DNA of 13,545 nt from an uncultured Pseudomonadota bacterium (lineage in GTDB: Bacteria > Pseudomonadota > Gammaproteobacteria > Burkholderiales > SG8-41): positions 1-13,545 of the forward strand of contig CAMPGR010000104.1 in the NCBI GenBank assembly GCA_946885605.1, in the 5' to 3' direction. The translations under genes were made by a program, and so were the position numbers. This document shows, piece after piece, positions 5,558 through 12,598 of this stretch. The notes beneath the pieces are model-generated. The model did no database searches, was not told the DNA's origin, and saw only the letters and a program-made list of their open reading frames with translations. Position 1 is the first letter of the stretch. The number at the start of each line of letters is the position of its first letter.

Positions 5558-7057
5558 ATGGATACCGTAAGCGAAGCCCTCACCCGTTACAGGATGTACA
5601 TCGGCGGAAAATGGGTGGATGCGGCCGGCGGCGGGCACTTCGAAAGCGACAATCCCTATACGGGCAAGCCGTGGGCGCTGATCCCGCGCGGGGGCGCAGC
5701 CGACGTCGAGCGCGCGGTCCAGGCGGCGCGCAGGGCGTTCACTTCCGGAGAGTGGCCGAAGCTCACCGCGTCGAAACGCGGCGCGCTGCTGCGCAAGCTC
5801 GGCGATCTCATCGTGGAAAAGTCGAAGTTCCTCGCCGAGATCGAGGTGCGCGACAACGGCAAGCTCTATGCCGAAATGAGCGCGCAGACCGCCTACATGG
5901 CGCAGTGGTATTACTACTACGGCGGCCTCGCCGACAAGATCGAAGGCGCCATCATCCCGACCGACAAGTCCGACACGTTCAATTACACGCGCTATGAGCC
6001 GCTCGGCGTGGTCGCCGCGATCGTTCCATGGAACTCTCCGCTGCTGCTGCTTGCGTGGAAGCTCGCGCCTGCGCTCGCCGCAGGCAATACCGTGGTGATC
6101 AAGCCTTCCGAGTACACCTCCGCCTCCGCGCTCGAATTCATGAAGCTGATCGAGCAGACCGGCTTCCCGCCCGGCGTCGTCAACGTCGTGACCGGATTCG
6201 GCGCGGAAGTCGGCATGCCGCTCGTCGAGCATCCTCTCGTCGCCAAGGTCGCCTTCACGGGTTCGGATGCCACGGGACAGCGCATCTACGAAGCGGCAGC
6301 ACGGGGCTTGAAGCGCGTCACGATGGAGCTGGGCGGCAAGTCCCCCAACATCGTCTTCGACGACGCGCATCTCGACAACGCGATGAAAGGCGTGATTTCG
6401 GGCATCTTCGCGGCGACGGGACAGACGTGCATCGCCGGCTCGCGCCTCCTCGTTCAGCGCTCCATCCATGGCGAGTTCGTGGAAAAGCTCGTCGCCTTCG
6501 CGAAGACGGCGAAGATGGGCAATCCGATGGACCTCGGCACGCAGGTCGGCCCCGTCACCAACAAGCCGCAGTTCGAGAAGGTCCTCAAGTACATCGACAT
6601 CGCGAAAGGTGAAGGTGCGCAACCCGTGCTCGGCGGCGCGCGGGCGACGCAGCCCGAATGCGGCGAGGGCTGGTTCGTGGAACCGACGATCTTCACGGGC
6701 GTCCGCAACGCCATGCGCATCGCGCAGGAGGAAGTGTTCGGCCCGGTGCTCGCGGTCATTCCTTTCGAGGACGAGGATGAGGCGGTCGCCATCGGCAACG
6801 ATGTGGCATACGGGCTCGCCGCCGGCGTCTGGACGCAGAACATGCGCCGCGCCTTCGTCATGTCGGAGCGGCTGCAGGCCGGGACGGTGTGGGTCAACAC
6901 TTATCGCGCCGTGAGCTACCTCTCGCCTTTTGGGGGCTACAAGCGTAGCGGCCTCGGGCGCGAGAGCGGCCAGGAGATGATCAAGGAGTATCTGCAGGTG
7001 AAGAGCGTGTGGATTTCGACCGCCACCGAAGTCCCCAATCCATTCGTCCTGCGCTAG
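5558..7057 (+). CDS. NAD(P)-dependent aldehyde dehydrogenase
   Basis: The 499-residue product is a complete aldehyde dehydrogenase that oxidises an aldehyde to its carboxylic acid. All key residues are visible: N159 in VPWNSPLLL, the cofactor-binding K182 in KPSE, the turn FTGSDATG (233-240), general base E257 in MELGGKSPNIVFDD, nucleophile C291 in GQTCIAGSR, and E392 in EEVFGPVL. The C-end has FGGYKRSGLGRE, typical of the betaine/aromatic aldehyde branch. Length is standard. Start ATG at 5558 is 22 bases after the ThDP beta-subunit stop, with only a poor ribosome site, so translation may depend on the upstream genes. The obvious role is removal of the aldehyde made by the split decarboxylase. 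Substrate range cannot be read from motifs. Confidence 0.95.
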   Translation: MDTVSEALTRYRMYIGGKWVDAAGGGHFESDNPYTGKPWALIPRGGAADVERAVQAARRAFTSGEWPKLTASKRGALLRKLGDLIVEKSKFLAEIEVRDNGKLYAEMSAQTAYMAQWYYYYGGLADKIEGAIIPTDKSDTFNYTRYEPLGVVAAIVPWNSPLLLLAWKLAPALAAGNTVVIKPSEYTSASALEFMKLIEQTGFPPGVVNVVTGFGAEVGMPLVEHPLVAKVAFTGSDATGQRIYEAAARGLKRVTMELGGKSPNIVFDDAHLDNAMKGVISGIFAATGQTCIAGSRLLVQRSIHGEFVEKLVAFAKTAKMGNPMDLGTQVGPVTNKPQFEKVLKYIDIAKGEGAQPVLGGARATQPECGEGWFVEPTIFTGVRNAMRIAQEEVFGPVLAVIPFEDEDEAVAIGNDVAYGLAAGVWTQNMRRAFVMSERLQAGTVWVNTYRAVSYLSPFGGYKRSGLGRESGQEMIKEYLQVKSVWISTATEVPNPFVLR

Positions 7058-7069
7058 CAGGCCATCCAC

Positions 7070-7077
7070 GAGGAGGG
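7070..7077 (+). promoter_or_regulatory. Ribosome binding site fixing the GTG start at 7081
   Basis: GAGGAGGG lies a few bases before GTG at 7081. It supports this start over an in-frame ATG at 7009, which would lie inside the aldehyde dehydrogenase gene. Confidence 0.75.
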
Positions 7078-7080
7078 AAC

Positions 7081-7533
7081 GTGTACGTAGCCGAATCGAA
7101 GCGCCTCACGCCGGCCGGCGCGAAGAAAATGATGGAGACCGCAATCCGCCTCGCGGAGGAGGCGCAATTCGCCATCACGGTCGCCATAGCGGATGCCGGC
7201 GGCCACCTCATGCTGCTCGAGCGCATGGACGGCGGCCGCTTCCATACCGTCCATTCGTCCACCACCAAGGCGGTGTGCGCCGCCTCCAACAAGCGCCCCA
7301 CGACCGCGAAGGGTGCTGCGGCCCAGCCGCTCGATACGAGCCATGCCATCGGCCTCGCGCTGGCCGCGGGTCCCGAGCGCTGGACCGCCATGGAAGGCGG
7401 CTATCCGATCATCGTGGACGGCGAGTGCATCGGCGGCATCGGCGTGAGCGGCGCCAACTGGGAGCTGGACGACCGCATTGCACGGGAAGCGGTGGAGTCG
7501 ATCGGCGCCGGCTGGAAGATCGACGCACGATAA
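7081..7533 (+). CDS. HbpS/GlcG-like protein (DUF336, haem-degrading family)
   Basis: The 150-residue product belongs to the small GlcG/HbpS family (Pfam Haem_degrading). Signatures are VAIADAGGHLMLLERMDGG (34-52), the CAASNKRPT segment (66-74), GGYPIIVDGECIGGIGVSG (106-124) and the closing DDRIAREAV. Known relatives bind haem or cobalamin-type ligands in signalling or stress protection, while many, like GlcG in glycolate operons, have no settled role and sit in catabolic operons. No signal peptide is seen, so it should be cytosolic. The start is GTG, 23 bases after the aldehyde dehydrogenase stop. It lies between two oxidoreductase genes in the same operon, so an accessory role in the same pathway is likely. 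A haem function is not shown by this sequence. Confidence 0.85.
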   Translation: MYVAESKRLTPAGAKKMMETAIRLAEEAQFAITVAIADAGGHLMLLERMDGGRFHTVHSSTTKAVCAASNKRPTTAKGAAAQPLDTSHAIGLALAAGPERWTAMEGGYPIIVDGECIGGIGVSGANWELDDRIAREAVESIGAGWKIDAR

Positions 7534-7559
7534 CATTCGAAGGAGGAGGAAGGAAGCCA

Positions 7560-8561
7560 ATGGCATTCGAACCGGTAAAGGTCGCTTCGATCGGCATGGG
7601 CTGGTGGTCGGATGTGCTCGCCGACGCGATCAAGCGCTCCGGCAAGCTCGAGATCGTAGCCTGTTACACGCGCTCGCCGGAGAAGCGCGAGGCGTTCGCT
7701 GCGAAGTACGGCTGCCGCGCCGCACCGAGCTATGAAGCCGTGCTCGAGGACCGCGGAATCGAAGCGATCATCAACACGACCCCCAACAACGTACACTGCG
7801 AGACGACGTGCGCCGCCGCCAGGGCCGGCAAGCATGTATTTCTCGACAAGCCGATCGCGAATACGATCGCGGACGCGCGCAAGCTCACTCGCGCGTGCCG
7901 CGAAGCGGGTGTCGTGCTGGCGCTGGGCTATCAGCGCCGCAAGGAAAGCCATTTCCGCTGGGTGCGTCGCCAGATTGACGACGGCGCGTTCGGCACGCTC
8001 GTCAATGCCGAAGCGAACATCAGCCGCGATCGCCTCGGGCAGTTCGATCTCAACTCCTGGCGCTACACGGCCGAAGGAATGCCGGGCGGCGTCATGCTGC
8101 AGATCGGCATTCACTATGCCGACGTGCTCGCCTACCTCATGGGGCCGATCAAGGCGGTGCGCGGAAGCCTCGCGCAGCTCGTGTTGCCCGGCGAGAATCC
8201 CGACGTGGCGAGCTTGATCCTCGAGCATCAAAACGGCGCGATCTCCACGCTCAACGCCTGTTACGCCTCGGCGTCCGAGTACTACCTCATGAACATCTAT
8301 GGCAAGCAGGCGACCGCCTACTACGATCTCCACAACGGGTTGCGCGTGCTCAAACGCGGCTCGAAGCGCCCCGATCCCGTGCCGTGCACGAAAAACGACA
8401 GCATCGTGGAGGAACTCGAAGAATTCGCGCGCGCCGTGCGCGGCGAGGGAGAGCCCGAGATGGATGGCGAAAGGTCGACCGATTCGCTCGCCGTGCTGCT
8501 TGCGGGCATCAAATCCGCTCGCGAAGGACGACGCGTGGAGATTGCCGAGGTTCTTGGCTGA
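7560..8561 (+). CDS. Gfo/Idh/MocA-family NAD(P)-dependent oxidoreductase
   Basis: The 333-residue product has the two-domain layout of the family: an N-terminal Rossmann fold (about 1-120) and a C-terminal alpha/beta domain. It starts VKVASIGMGWWSDVL, where the usual GxGxxG reads GMGWWS. INTTPNNVHCETTCAAARAGKHVFLDKPIA (71-100) carries the conserved DKP with cofactor/catalytic lysine K97. The catalytic segment GGVMLQIGIHYADVL (176-190) retains H185, but the aspartate commonly found in GGxLLDxGxH is Q181. Known members oxidise or reduce sugars, inositols and related alcohols. A very strong AGGAGGAGGAAGG ribosome site precedes ATG 7560. It lies 26 bases after the HbpS-like gene and 49 bases before the Bug receptor gene. 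Family is certain; substrate is unknown. Confidence 0.92.
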   Translation: MAFEPVKVASIGMGWWSDVLADAIKRSGKLEIVACYTRSPEKREAFAAKYGCRAAPSYEAVLEDRGIEAIINTTPNNVHCETTCAAARAGKHVFLDKPIANTIADARKLTRACREAGVVLALGYQRRKESHFRWVRRQIDDGAFGTLVNAEANISRDRLGQFDLNSWRYTAEGMPGGVMLQIGIHYADVLAYLMGPIKAVRGSLAQLVLPGENPDVASLILEHQNGAISTLNACYASASEYYLMNIYGKQATAYYDLHNGLRVLKRGSKRPDPVPCTKNDSIVEELEEFARAVRGEGEPEMDGERSTDSLAVLLAGIKSAREGRRVEIAEVLG

Positions 8562-8610
8562 CAAAGAGCGCCCGGCTGATGTGATTGTCCACCTGACGAG
8601 GAGGAAGGCA

Positions 8611-9588
8611 ATGAAAGCATGGAGGAGCTTACTCGCTGCATCGGGCGCGCTTTCCCTTATGGCCATTTCAGCTGCAGGCCACGCGCAGGACGCGCCCTAC
8701 CCGAGGAAGGGCAGCAACATCGAAATGACGGTCCTCTTTCCCGCCGGAACTTCGGCCGATGTGACCGCACGCGCGCTCGCGGCTGGAATGGCGAAGCAGC
8801 TGGGTGTCAACGTTCCCGTCGTCAACCGGCCCGGCGCGGGCGGCGCCATCGGCTACAAGCACGTGGCCGCCCAAAAGCCCGACGGCTACTCGATCGTCTG
8901 GAATTCCAATTCCATTTCGACCACCTATCATTCGGGCCAGCTGCCATTCGATTACCGGAGCTTCGAGCCCGTCGCGCGCGCGCTCGTCGAGTCGGTGGTC
9001 GTCGCGGTGCGCAGCGATTCGAAGTGGAAGAGCCTCAAGGAGTTGATTGCCGATGCGAAATCGCGCCCGGGGCAGATCACTGTGGCGAATTCCGGCGTCG
9101 GCAGCCACACCCATCTCTCCGGCGTCGTGCTGCTCAAAACCGCGGGCGCCTCGGTGACCGAGGTGCCCTATTCGGCATCGCAGATCATTCCCAACCTGAT
9201 GGGCGGTCACGTGGACGTTGTGATCCAGTTTCCCGGCGCGCTTGCCGGAAACGTGAGCGCGGGCAAGATCCGGCTCCTTGCCGCCCTCTCCACCCGGCGT
9301 GACCCGTCGTTCCCCGACGTGCCGCTCGCGCGCGAGATGGGCCTCGATGTCGCGCTCGATGCATGGCGCGGCATCGCCGTGCCGAAGGGCACGCCGAAGA
9401 GCGTCATTGCGGCGCTCGAAAAATCCGTGCGCGAGACGGTGGAGGGCCCGGAATTCGCAGCAGCGGCCGCAAAGCTTTACGTGAGCCCGGGGTTCCTGCC
9501 CGCGCAAGAGTTCGGCCAGATGATCGCAAAAGAGGACGCCGCGCTCGCGCGGGTCATGGAACAGATCGGCCTCAAGAAATCGCCTTAA
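8611..9588 (+). CDS. Bug-type solute-binding receptor of a tripartite tricarboxylate transporter
   Basis: The 325-residue product is a periplasmic substrate-binding protein of the Bug/TctC family, which captures small carboxylates or related solutes for TTT uptake systems. Residues 1-25 form a signal peptide (MKAWRSLLAASGALSLMAI..., cleavage after GHA). The mature protein has the family landmarks: MTVLFPAGTSADVTARALA (about 38-56), VPVVNRPGAGGAIGYKHVAAQKPDGYSIVW (69-98), LPFDYRSFEPVA, ANSGVGSHTHL and VPYSASQIIPNLMGGHVDVVI. The last gene block has EFGQMIAKEDAALARVMEQIGLK, a normal C-end. A GAGGAGGAAGG ribosome site precedes ATG 8611. No TctA or TctB membrane gene is in the window, so it is an orphan receptor that would borrow a transporter or act in sensing. 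Its place in the operon suggests it binds the pathway substrate. Confidence 0.93.
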   Translation: MKAWRSLLAASGALSLMAISAAGHAQDAPYPRKGSNIEMTVLFPAGTSADVTARALAAGMAKQLGVNVPVVNRPGAGGAIGYKHVAAQKPDGYSIVWNSNSISTTYHSGQLPFDYRSFEPVARALVESVVVAVRSDSKWKSLKELIADAKSRPGQITVANSGVGSHTHLSGVVLLKTAGASVTEVPYSASQIIPNLMGGHVDVVIQFPGALAGNVSAGKIRLLAALSTRRDPSFPDVPLAREMGLDVALDAWRGIAVPKGTPKSVIAALEKSVRETVEGPEFAAAAAKLYVSPGFLPAQEFGQMIAKEDAALARVMEQIGLKKSP

Positions 9589-9611
9589 TCGACCTTCTGT
9601 AGGGAGAACGC

Positions 9612-10156
9612 ATGAAGCACCTCATCGCCGCCGCTCTTCTATCCACCGCTGTCGCCGCCGCCGGCAGCGCGTCCGCGCAGACCCGGATGCGCCCGGCCTG
9701 TGGGAACACCACTTCGCCATGAAGTCCCAGAGCGGCCAGCTGGAGCAGGCGATGAGCGAGATGCAGAAGCAGCTCGCGAGCATGCCCCCTGAGCAGCGCA
9801 AGAAATTCGAGCAGATGATGGCGCAACAAGGCGTCGGCATGGGTGCGAACGGCCGCAGCGTGCGGATGTGCATCACGAAGGAGCAGGCCGAGCGTGACGA
9901 AATTCCGCAACAGGACGGCAACTGCACCCAGCAAGTCGTCCAGCGCACGGGGGACACGCTGAAGGTGAAGTTCACCTGCAGCGGGAACCCACCGGCGAGC
10001 GGCGAAAGCGAGGTCAGCTTCTCGAGCCCCACCGCGTACACCGGCAAGTCGATCGTGAATACGACGGTCGAAGGCAAGCCGGAACGCATGACGGTGGAGC
10101 AGACGGGCAAGTGGCTCTCGGTGGACTGCGGAAGCATCAAGCCGATCGCACGCTGA
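9612..10156 (+). pseudogene. DUF3617-family exported protein, interrupted by a frameshift
   Basis: ATG 9612, preceded by AGGGAG at 9601-9606, opens a clear signal peptide (MKHLIAAALLSTAVAAAGSA, then SAQ), but this frame stops at 9720-9722. From about 9680 the frame shifted by one base continues as DPDAPGLWEHHFAMKSQSG and runs to the TGA at 10154-10156. It matches the DUF3617 pattern: PGLWE near the mature N-end, an EQAMSEMQKQLASMPPEQRK helix, MCIT near the middle and paired cysteines (MCIT, GNCTQQ, FTCSG, VDCGS). One extra base at CAG|GAC would join both parts into a 181-residue periplasmic protein. The function of the family is unknown. Either the gene is broken or the read lost a base; an internal ATG at 9719 would give a cytosolic 145-residue product. 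Confidence 0.8.
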
Positions 10157-10197
10157 GGCGATTCGCGATCATTCCGCAACGTGCAGCCGGCTGATGA

Positions 10198-11802
10198 GTG
10201 AAAGTCGCTGAATTCCTGCTGCGCACGCTGGAGGCGAACGGCGTGCGCCATATTTTCGGCAATCCGGGGACGACGGAGATCCCGCTCGTGCGCGCGAGCG
10301 AGCGGCGGCGCACGCTCGAGTACGTCGTCGCGCTCTCCGAAGTTGCAGCGGTGCCCATGGCCGATGCATACGCGCGAGCCGCCCGCGCGCTCGGCGTCGT
10401 GAACCTGCATGTCGCCCCGGGCCTCGGCAACGGCATGGGAAACCTTTACACCGCCGGCATCGCGGGCACGCCGCTCCTTGCGCTCGTGGGCGGGCAAGAC
10501 CGGCGCTTTCTCCATACGCATCCCATTCTGTGGGGCCCGCTCGACAGGATGGCGAGCACAGTGTGCAAGGCAGTGTTTTCGCTCAACACCCGGCACGACG
10601 CCGCACACACCGTGCAGCGGGCATTGCGGACAGTATTGACCCCACCCTACGCGCCCGTTGCGCTCGTCTGCCCGCCGGATCTCCTCGAGGAGGAAATCGC
10701 TGCAAAGCCGGCAGTGGTGAGCGCGCCGCGCCTCGGGGCGCCCGATGTCGAAAGCACCGCGCATTTCTCGGAGTTTCTCGCTTCCGCACGGCAGCCGGCC
10801 ATCATCGCCGCCGAAGACGTGCACTGGAGCGATGCCGCGCAGGAGCTGGAGCGTCTCGCCGCGCTCGCCGGCGCGCCAGTTTACGTTGCGCCGTACACGG
10901 GGGTGCTGCCCGTGGCGAGCACTGCAGCGTGCTATGCGGGTTACCTGCCACCCAGCATGGCGCAAATCGTGGAAAGGCTTGCCCCGCACGATGCGCTGCT
11001 CTTCCTCGGCGGCCGCGGATTCCGCACGACGCTCTACAGCGAAGGAAGGCTCGCGCAACGCAAGGCGTGGATCGGGCACGACCCTTCGGTCATGGCAACC
11101 GACGGCGAATTCGAGCTCGCGTGCACGGCGGATCCGCGTCTTGCACTGGCAGCGATCAACCGGCAACTGGAGAACGCGGGCGCATCGGTCGACGGGAAAA
11201 GCTCGGCGCGCGTTGCCATGGAACTGCCGGCAGCCTGCGGCGCGCTGCACCCCACGCGCGCGATCCATGCGCTGCTCGAGCATTTCGGCTCCGCACTGTG
11301 GCTCGATGAATCTGGATTGTCCACTTCGGATGTGCGGCAATGGATGAAGCTGCCGGCGGGCGACTACTTCATCAACGGCAGCGGCGGCATCGGCTGGGGT
11401 CTCGCCGCGGCGGTGGGGGCGGCTATCGCGCGACCGGAACGTCAGGTGGTCGCCGTGATCGGCGACGGCTCCGCGCTCTACGCATCCGAAGCGCTGTGGA
11501 CCGGTGCGCACAGCGGCACGCGCGTCCTGCTCGTCATACTCTCGAACCGGCGCTACGCCACGCTCAACGAAGCTGCGCGGCGGCTCGCGGGCGGGGAGCT
11601 TGCTTCGTTCACGCTGGAGCCGCCGGTCATCGCCTTCAGCGGGCTCGCGGCGCTCTACGGGTGGCGTTACGCGCGTGCGTCCAGTGAAGCGGCTCTCCAG
11701 GCTTTCCTCGCCGCAACGCCGCAGCGCATCGAGTGCAACACGCTGCTCGAGCTCGAGCTCGATCCCGAGTTGAAGCCAGTGACCGCCTCACGGCATTTTT
11801 AG
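10198..11802 (+). CDS. Full-length ThDP-dependent enzyme, benzoylformate decarboxylase-like
   Basis: The 534-residue product has all three domains of the 2-oxo-acid decarboxylase/acetolactate synthase fold: PYR (about 1-165), central (185-340) and PP (350-520). It is closest in pattern to benzoylformate decarboxylase. GNPGTTEIPL (21-30) matches GNPGSNELPF, E48 in ALSEVAAV is the cofactor-activating glutamate, NLHVAPGLGNGMGNL (69-83) keeps the histidine H71 equivalent to H70, and the metal motif runs from GDG 422-424 to N450 (LSNRRY). Two active-site positions differ: the serine 26 position is T25, and the histidine 281 position appears to be T278 in GFRTTLY. It is therefore probably ThDP-dependent with a different substrate or chemistry. 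GTG is the start that fits the family N-terminus; no good ribosome site is visible. Its stop overlaps that of the convergent GST gene by 4 bases. Confidence 0.88.
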   Translation: MKVAEFLLRTLEANGVRHIFGNPGTTEIPLVRASERRRTLEYVVALSEVAAVPMADAYARAARALGVVNLHVAPGLGNGMGNLYTAGIAGTPLLALVGGQDRRFLHTHPILWGPLDRMASTVCKAVFSLNTRHDAAHTVQRALRTVLTPPYAPVALVCPPDLLEEEIAAKPAVVSAPRLGAPDVESTAHFSEFLASARQPAIIAAEDVHWSDAAQELERLAALAGAPVYVAPYTGVLPVASTAACYAGYLPPSMAQIVERLAPHDALLFLGGRGFRTTLYSEGRLAQRKAWIGHDPSVMATDGEFELACTADPRLALAAINRQLENAGASVDGKSSARVAMELPAACGALHPTRAIHALLEHFGSALWLDESGLSTSDVRQWMKLPAGDYFINGSGGIGWGLAAAVGAAIARPERQVVAVIGDGSALYASEALWTGAHSGTRVLLVILSNRRYATLNEAARRLAGGELASFTLEPPVIAFSGLAALYGWRYARASSEAALQAFLAATPQRIECNTLLELELDPELKPVTASRHF

Positions 11803-12416
11803 ATCGGCTTGACGAAACCGGGCGGCAGCGTCTCCTCGAACGAAGGCCGCGCGACGATCCCGGCATGCCAGCGCGCGAGCTTCGGCGCCTTGCCGCGCCA
11901 GTCGTGCGGATAGCGGAAATCGACGTACTGCATCGCGACGCCCATGACGAGGTCGGCCATGGTGAAGCTGTCCCCCACGAGAAAATCGCCCCCCTTGAAC
12001 GCGTGCTCCGCGACCCCGGTCGCGCGCTGCACGCGCGCCTCTTCGCGCGCGAGCTTGTCGGCCCACTGCTTGTCCGCGGGGCGCCGCGTCTCCAGCACGC
12101 GCGCGATGACCGCGTCGATCACGCCGTTGCCCAGCGCCTGCCACCACTGCGCCTGCCAGTAACCCGCCGCATCCTTCGGCTCCAGCGGTTTGCCGTCGAG
12201 ATTCTCGAGGTAATGCGTGACAAACACCGATTCGAAAAGGTAGCTGTCCGGTGCGATCTCGAGCACGGGCACCTTGCCGAGCGGATTGCGGCGCGGGATC
12301 GCGCTGTCCTCGGGCCACGGGTCCTCGGTGACGAACTCGCACTCGATCTCCTTTTCCTTGACGAGCACCCGGGATTTGCGGACATAGGGCGATGTGGGCG
12401 AACCGTACAGTTTCAT
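11799..12416 (-). CDS. Glutathione S-transferase family protein
   Basis: The 205-residue product has a thioredoxin-like N-domain followed by an all-helical C-domain. Visible are MKLYGSPTSPYVRKSRV (candidate catalytic serine S9), the cis-proline region NPLGKVPVLE (44-53, P50) and the glutathione gamma-glutamyl contact E62-S63 in LFESVFVTHYLE. The C-domain contains FLVGDSFTMADLVMGVAM, the usual N-capping/hydrophobic staple region, and ends WHAGIVARPSFEETLP. Soluble cytosolic enzyme using glutathione for conjugation, dehalogenation or detoxification; the class cannot be fixed. The start at 12416 is chosen for AAGGAG 6 bases upstream; the frame stays open to an ATG at 12548 but the family N-terminus begins here. 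Likely transcribed from its own promoter, divergent from the enoyl-CoA hydratase gene. Confidence 0.93.
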   Translation of the reverse strand: MKLYGSPTSPYVRKSRVLVKEKEIECEFVTEDPWPEDSAIPRRNPLGKVPVLEIAPDSYLFESVFVTHYLENLDGKPLEPKDAAGYWQAQWWQALGNGVIDAVIARVLETRRPADKQWADKLAREEARVQRATGVAEHAFKGGDFLVGDSFTMADLVMGVAMQYVDFRYPHDWRGKAPKLARWHAGIVARPSFEETLPPGFVKPI

Positions 12417-12422
12417 GCTCCA

Positions 12423-12428
12423 CTCCTT
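12423..12428 (-). promoter_or_regulatory. Ribosome binding site deciding the GST start
   Basis: AAGGAG on the minus strand, 6 bases before ATG 12416, selects this start over the in-frame ATG 132 bases upstream. Confidence 0.7.
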
Positions 12429-12465
12429 TTTTGGGGGTATGCGGGCGTAATGTGTGCGCGCAGAA

Positions 12466-12494
12466 ACGGTAGGCACACCGGAGAACGCTGTCAA
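12466..12494 (-). promoter_or_regulatory. Candidate promoter for the GST gene
   Basis: On the minus strand a perfect TTGACA (12494-12489) is followed after 17 bases by TACCGT (12471-12466), a weak -10. The leader would be about 40 bases. It falls in the 182-base divergent region shared with the enoyl-CoA hydratase gene. Confidence 0.4.
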
Positions 12495-12530
12495 GCAAGC
12501 CGCTGCAAACGGGACTTGCCGGTTGCGCAA

Positions 12531-12559
12531 TTGACCGCTTCGGCGCACTACCCTACCAT
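12531..12559 (+). promoter_or_regulatory. Candidate promoter for the enoyl-CoA hydratase gene
   Basis: TTGACC (12531-12536, 5 of 6) and TACCAT (12554-12559, 4 of 6) are separated by 17 bases. The start codon lies about 40 bases after the -10. Confidence 0.45.
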
Positions 12560-12598
12560 TCGCGCCATTCTTCTGCTGTCATCTCCCTTTATCCCATC

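Noticed and set aside
5486..7069. A 527-codon minus-strand frame opposite the aldehyde dehydrogenase gene
   Set aside because: It mirrors a fully motif-supported aldehyde dehydrogenase; the translation is low-complexity R/H/E/D-rich and has no family features.
9675..9722. Programmed ribosomal frameshifting in the DUF3617 gene
   Set aside because: No slippery heptamer or downstream pseudoknot is evident, and small exported proteins of this family have no known reason for it. A lost base is simpler.
9622..11511. A 629-codon open frame on the minus strand opposite the DUF3617 and ThDP genes
   Set aside because: The product is rich in Arg, His and Ala with no recognisable domain, and the opposite strand encodes a clear ThDP enzyme. 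Long antisense frames are common in high-G+C coding DNA.
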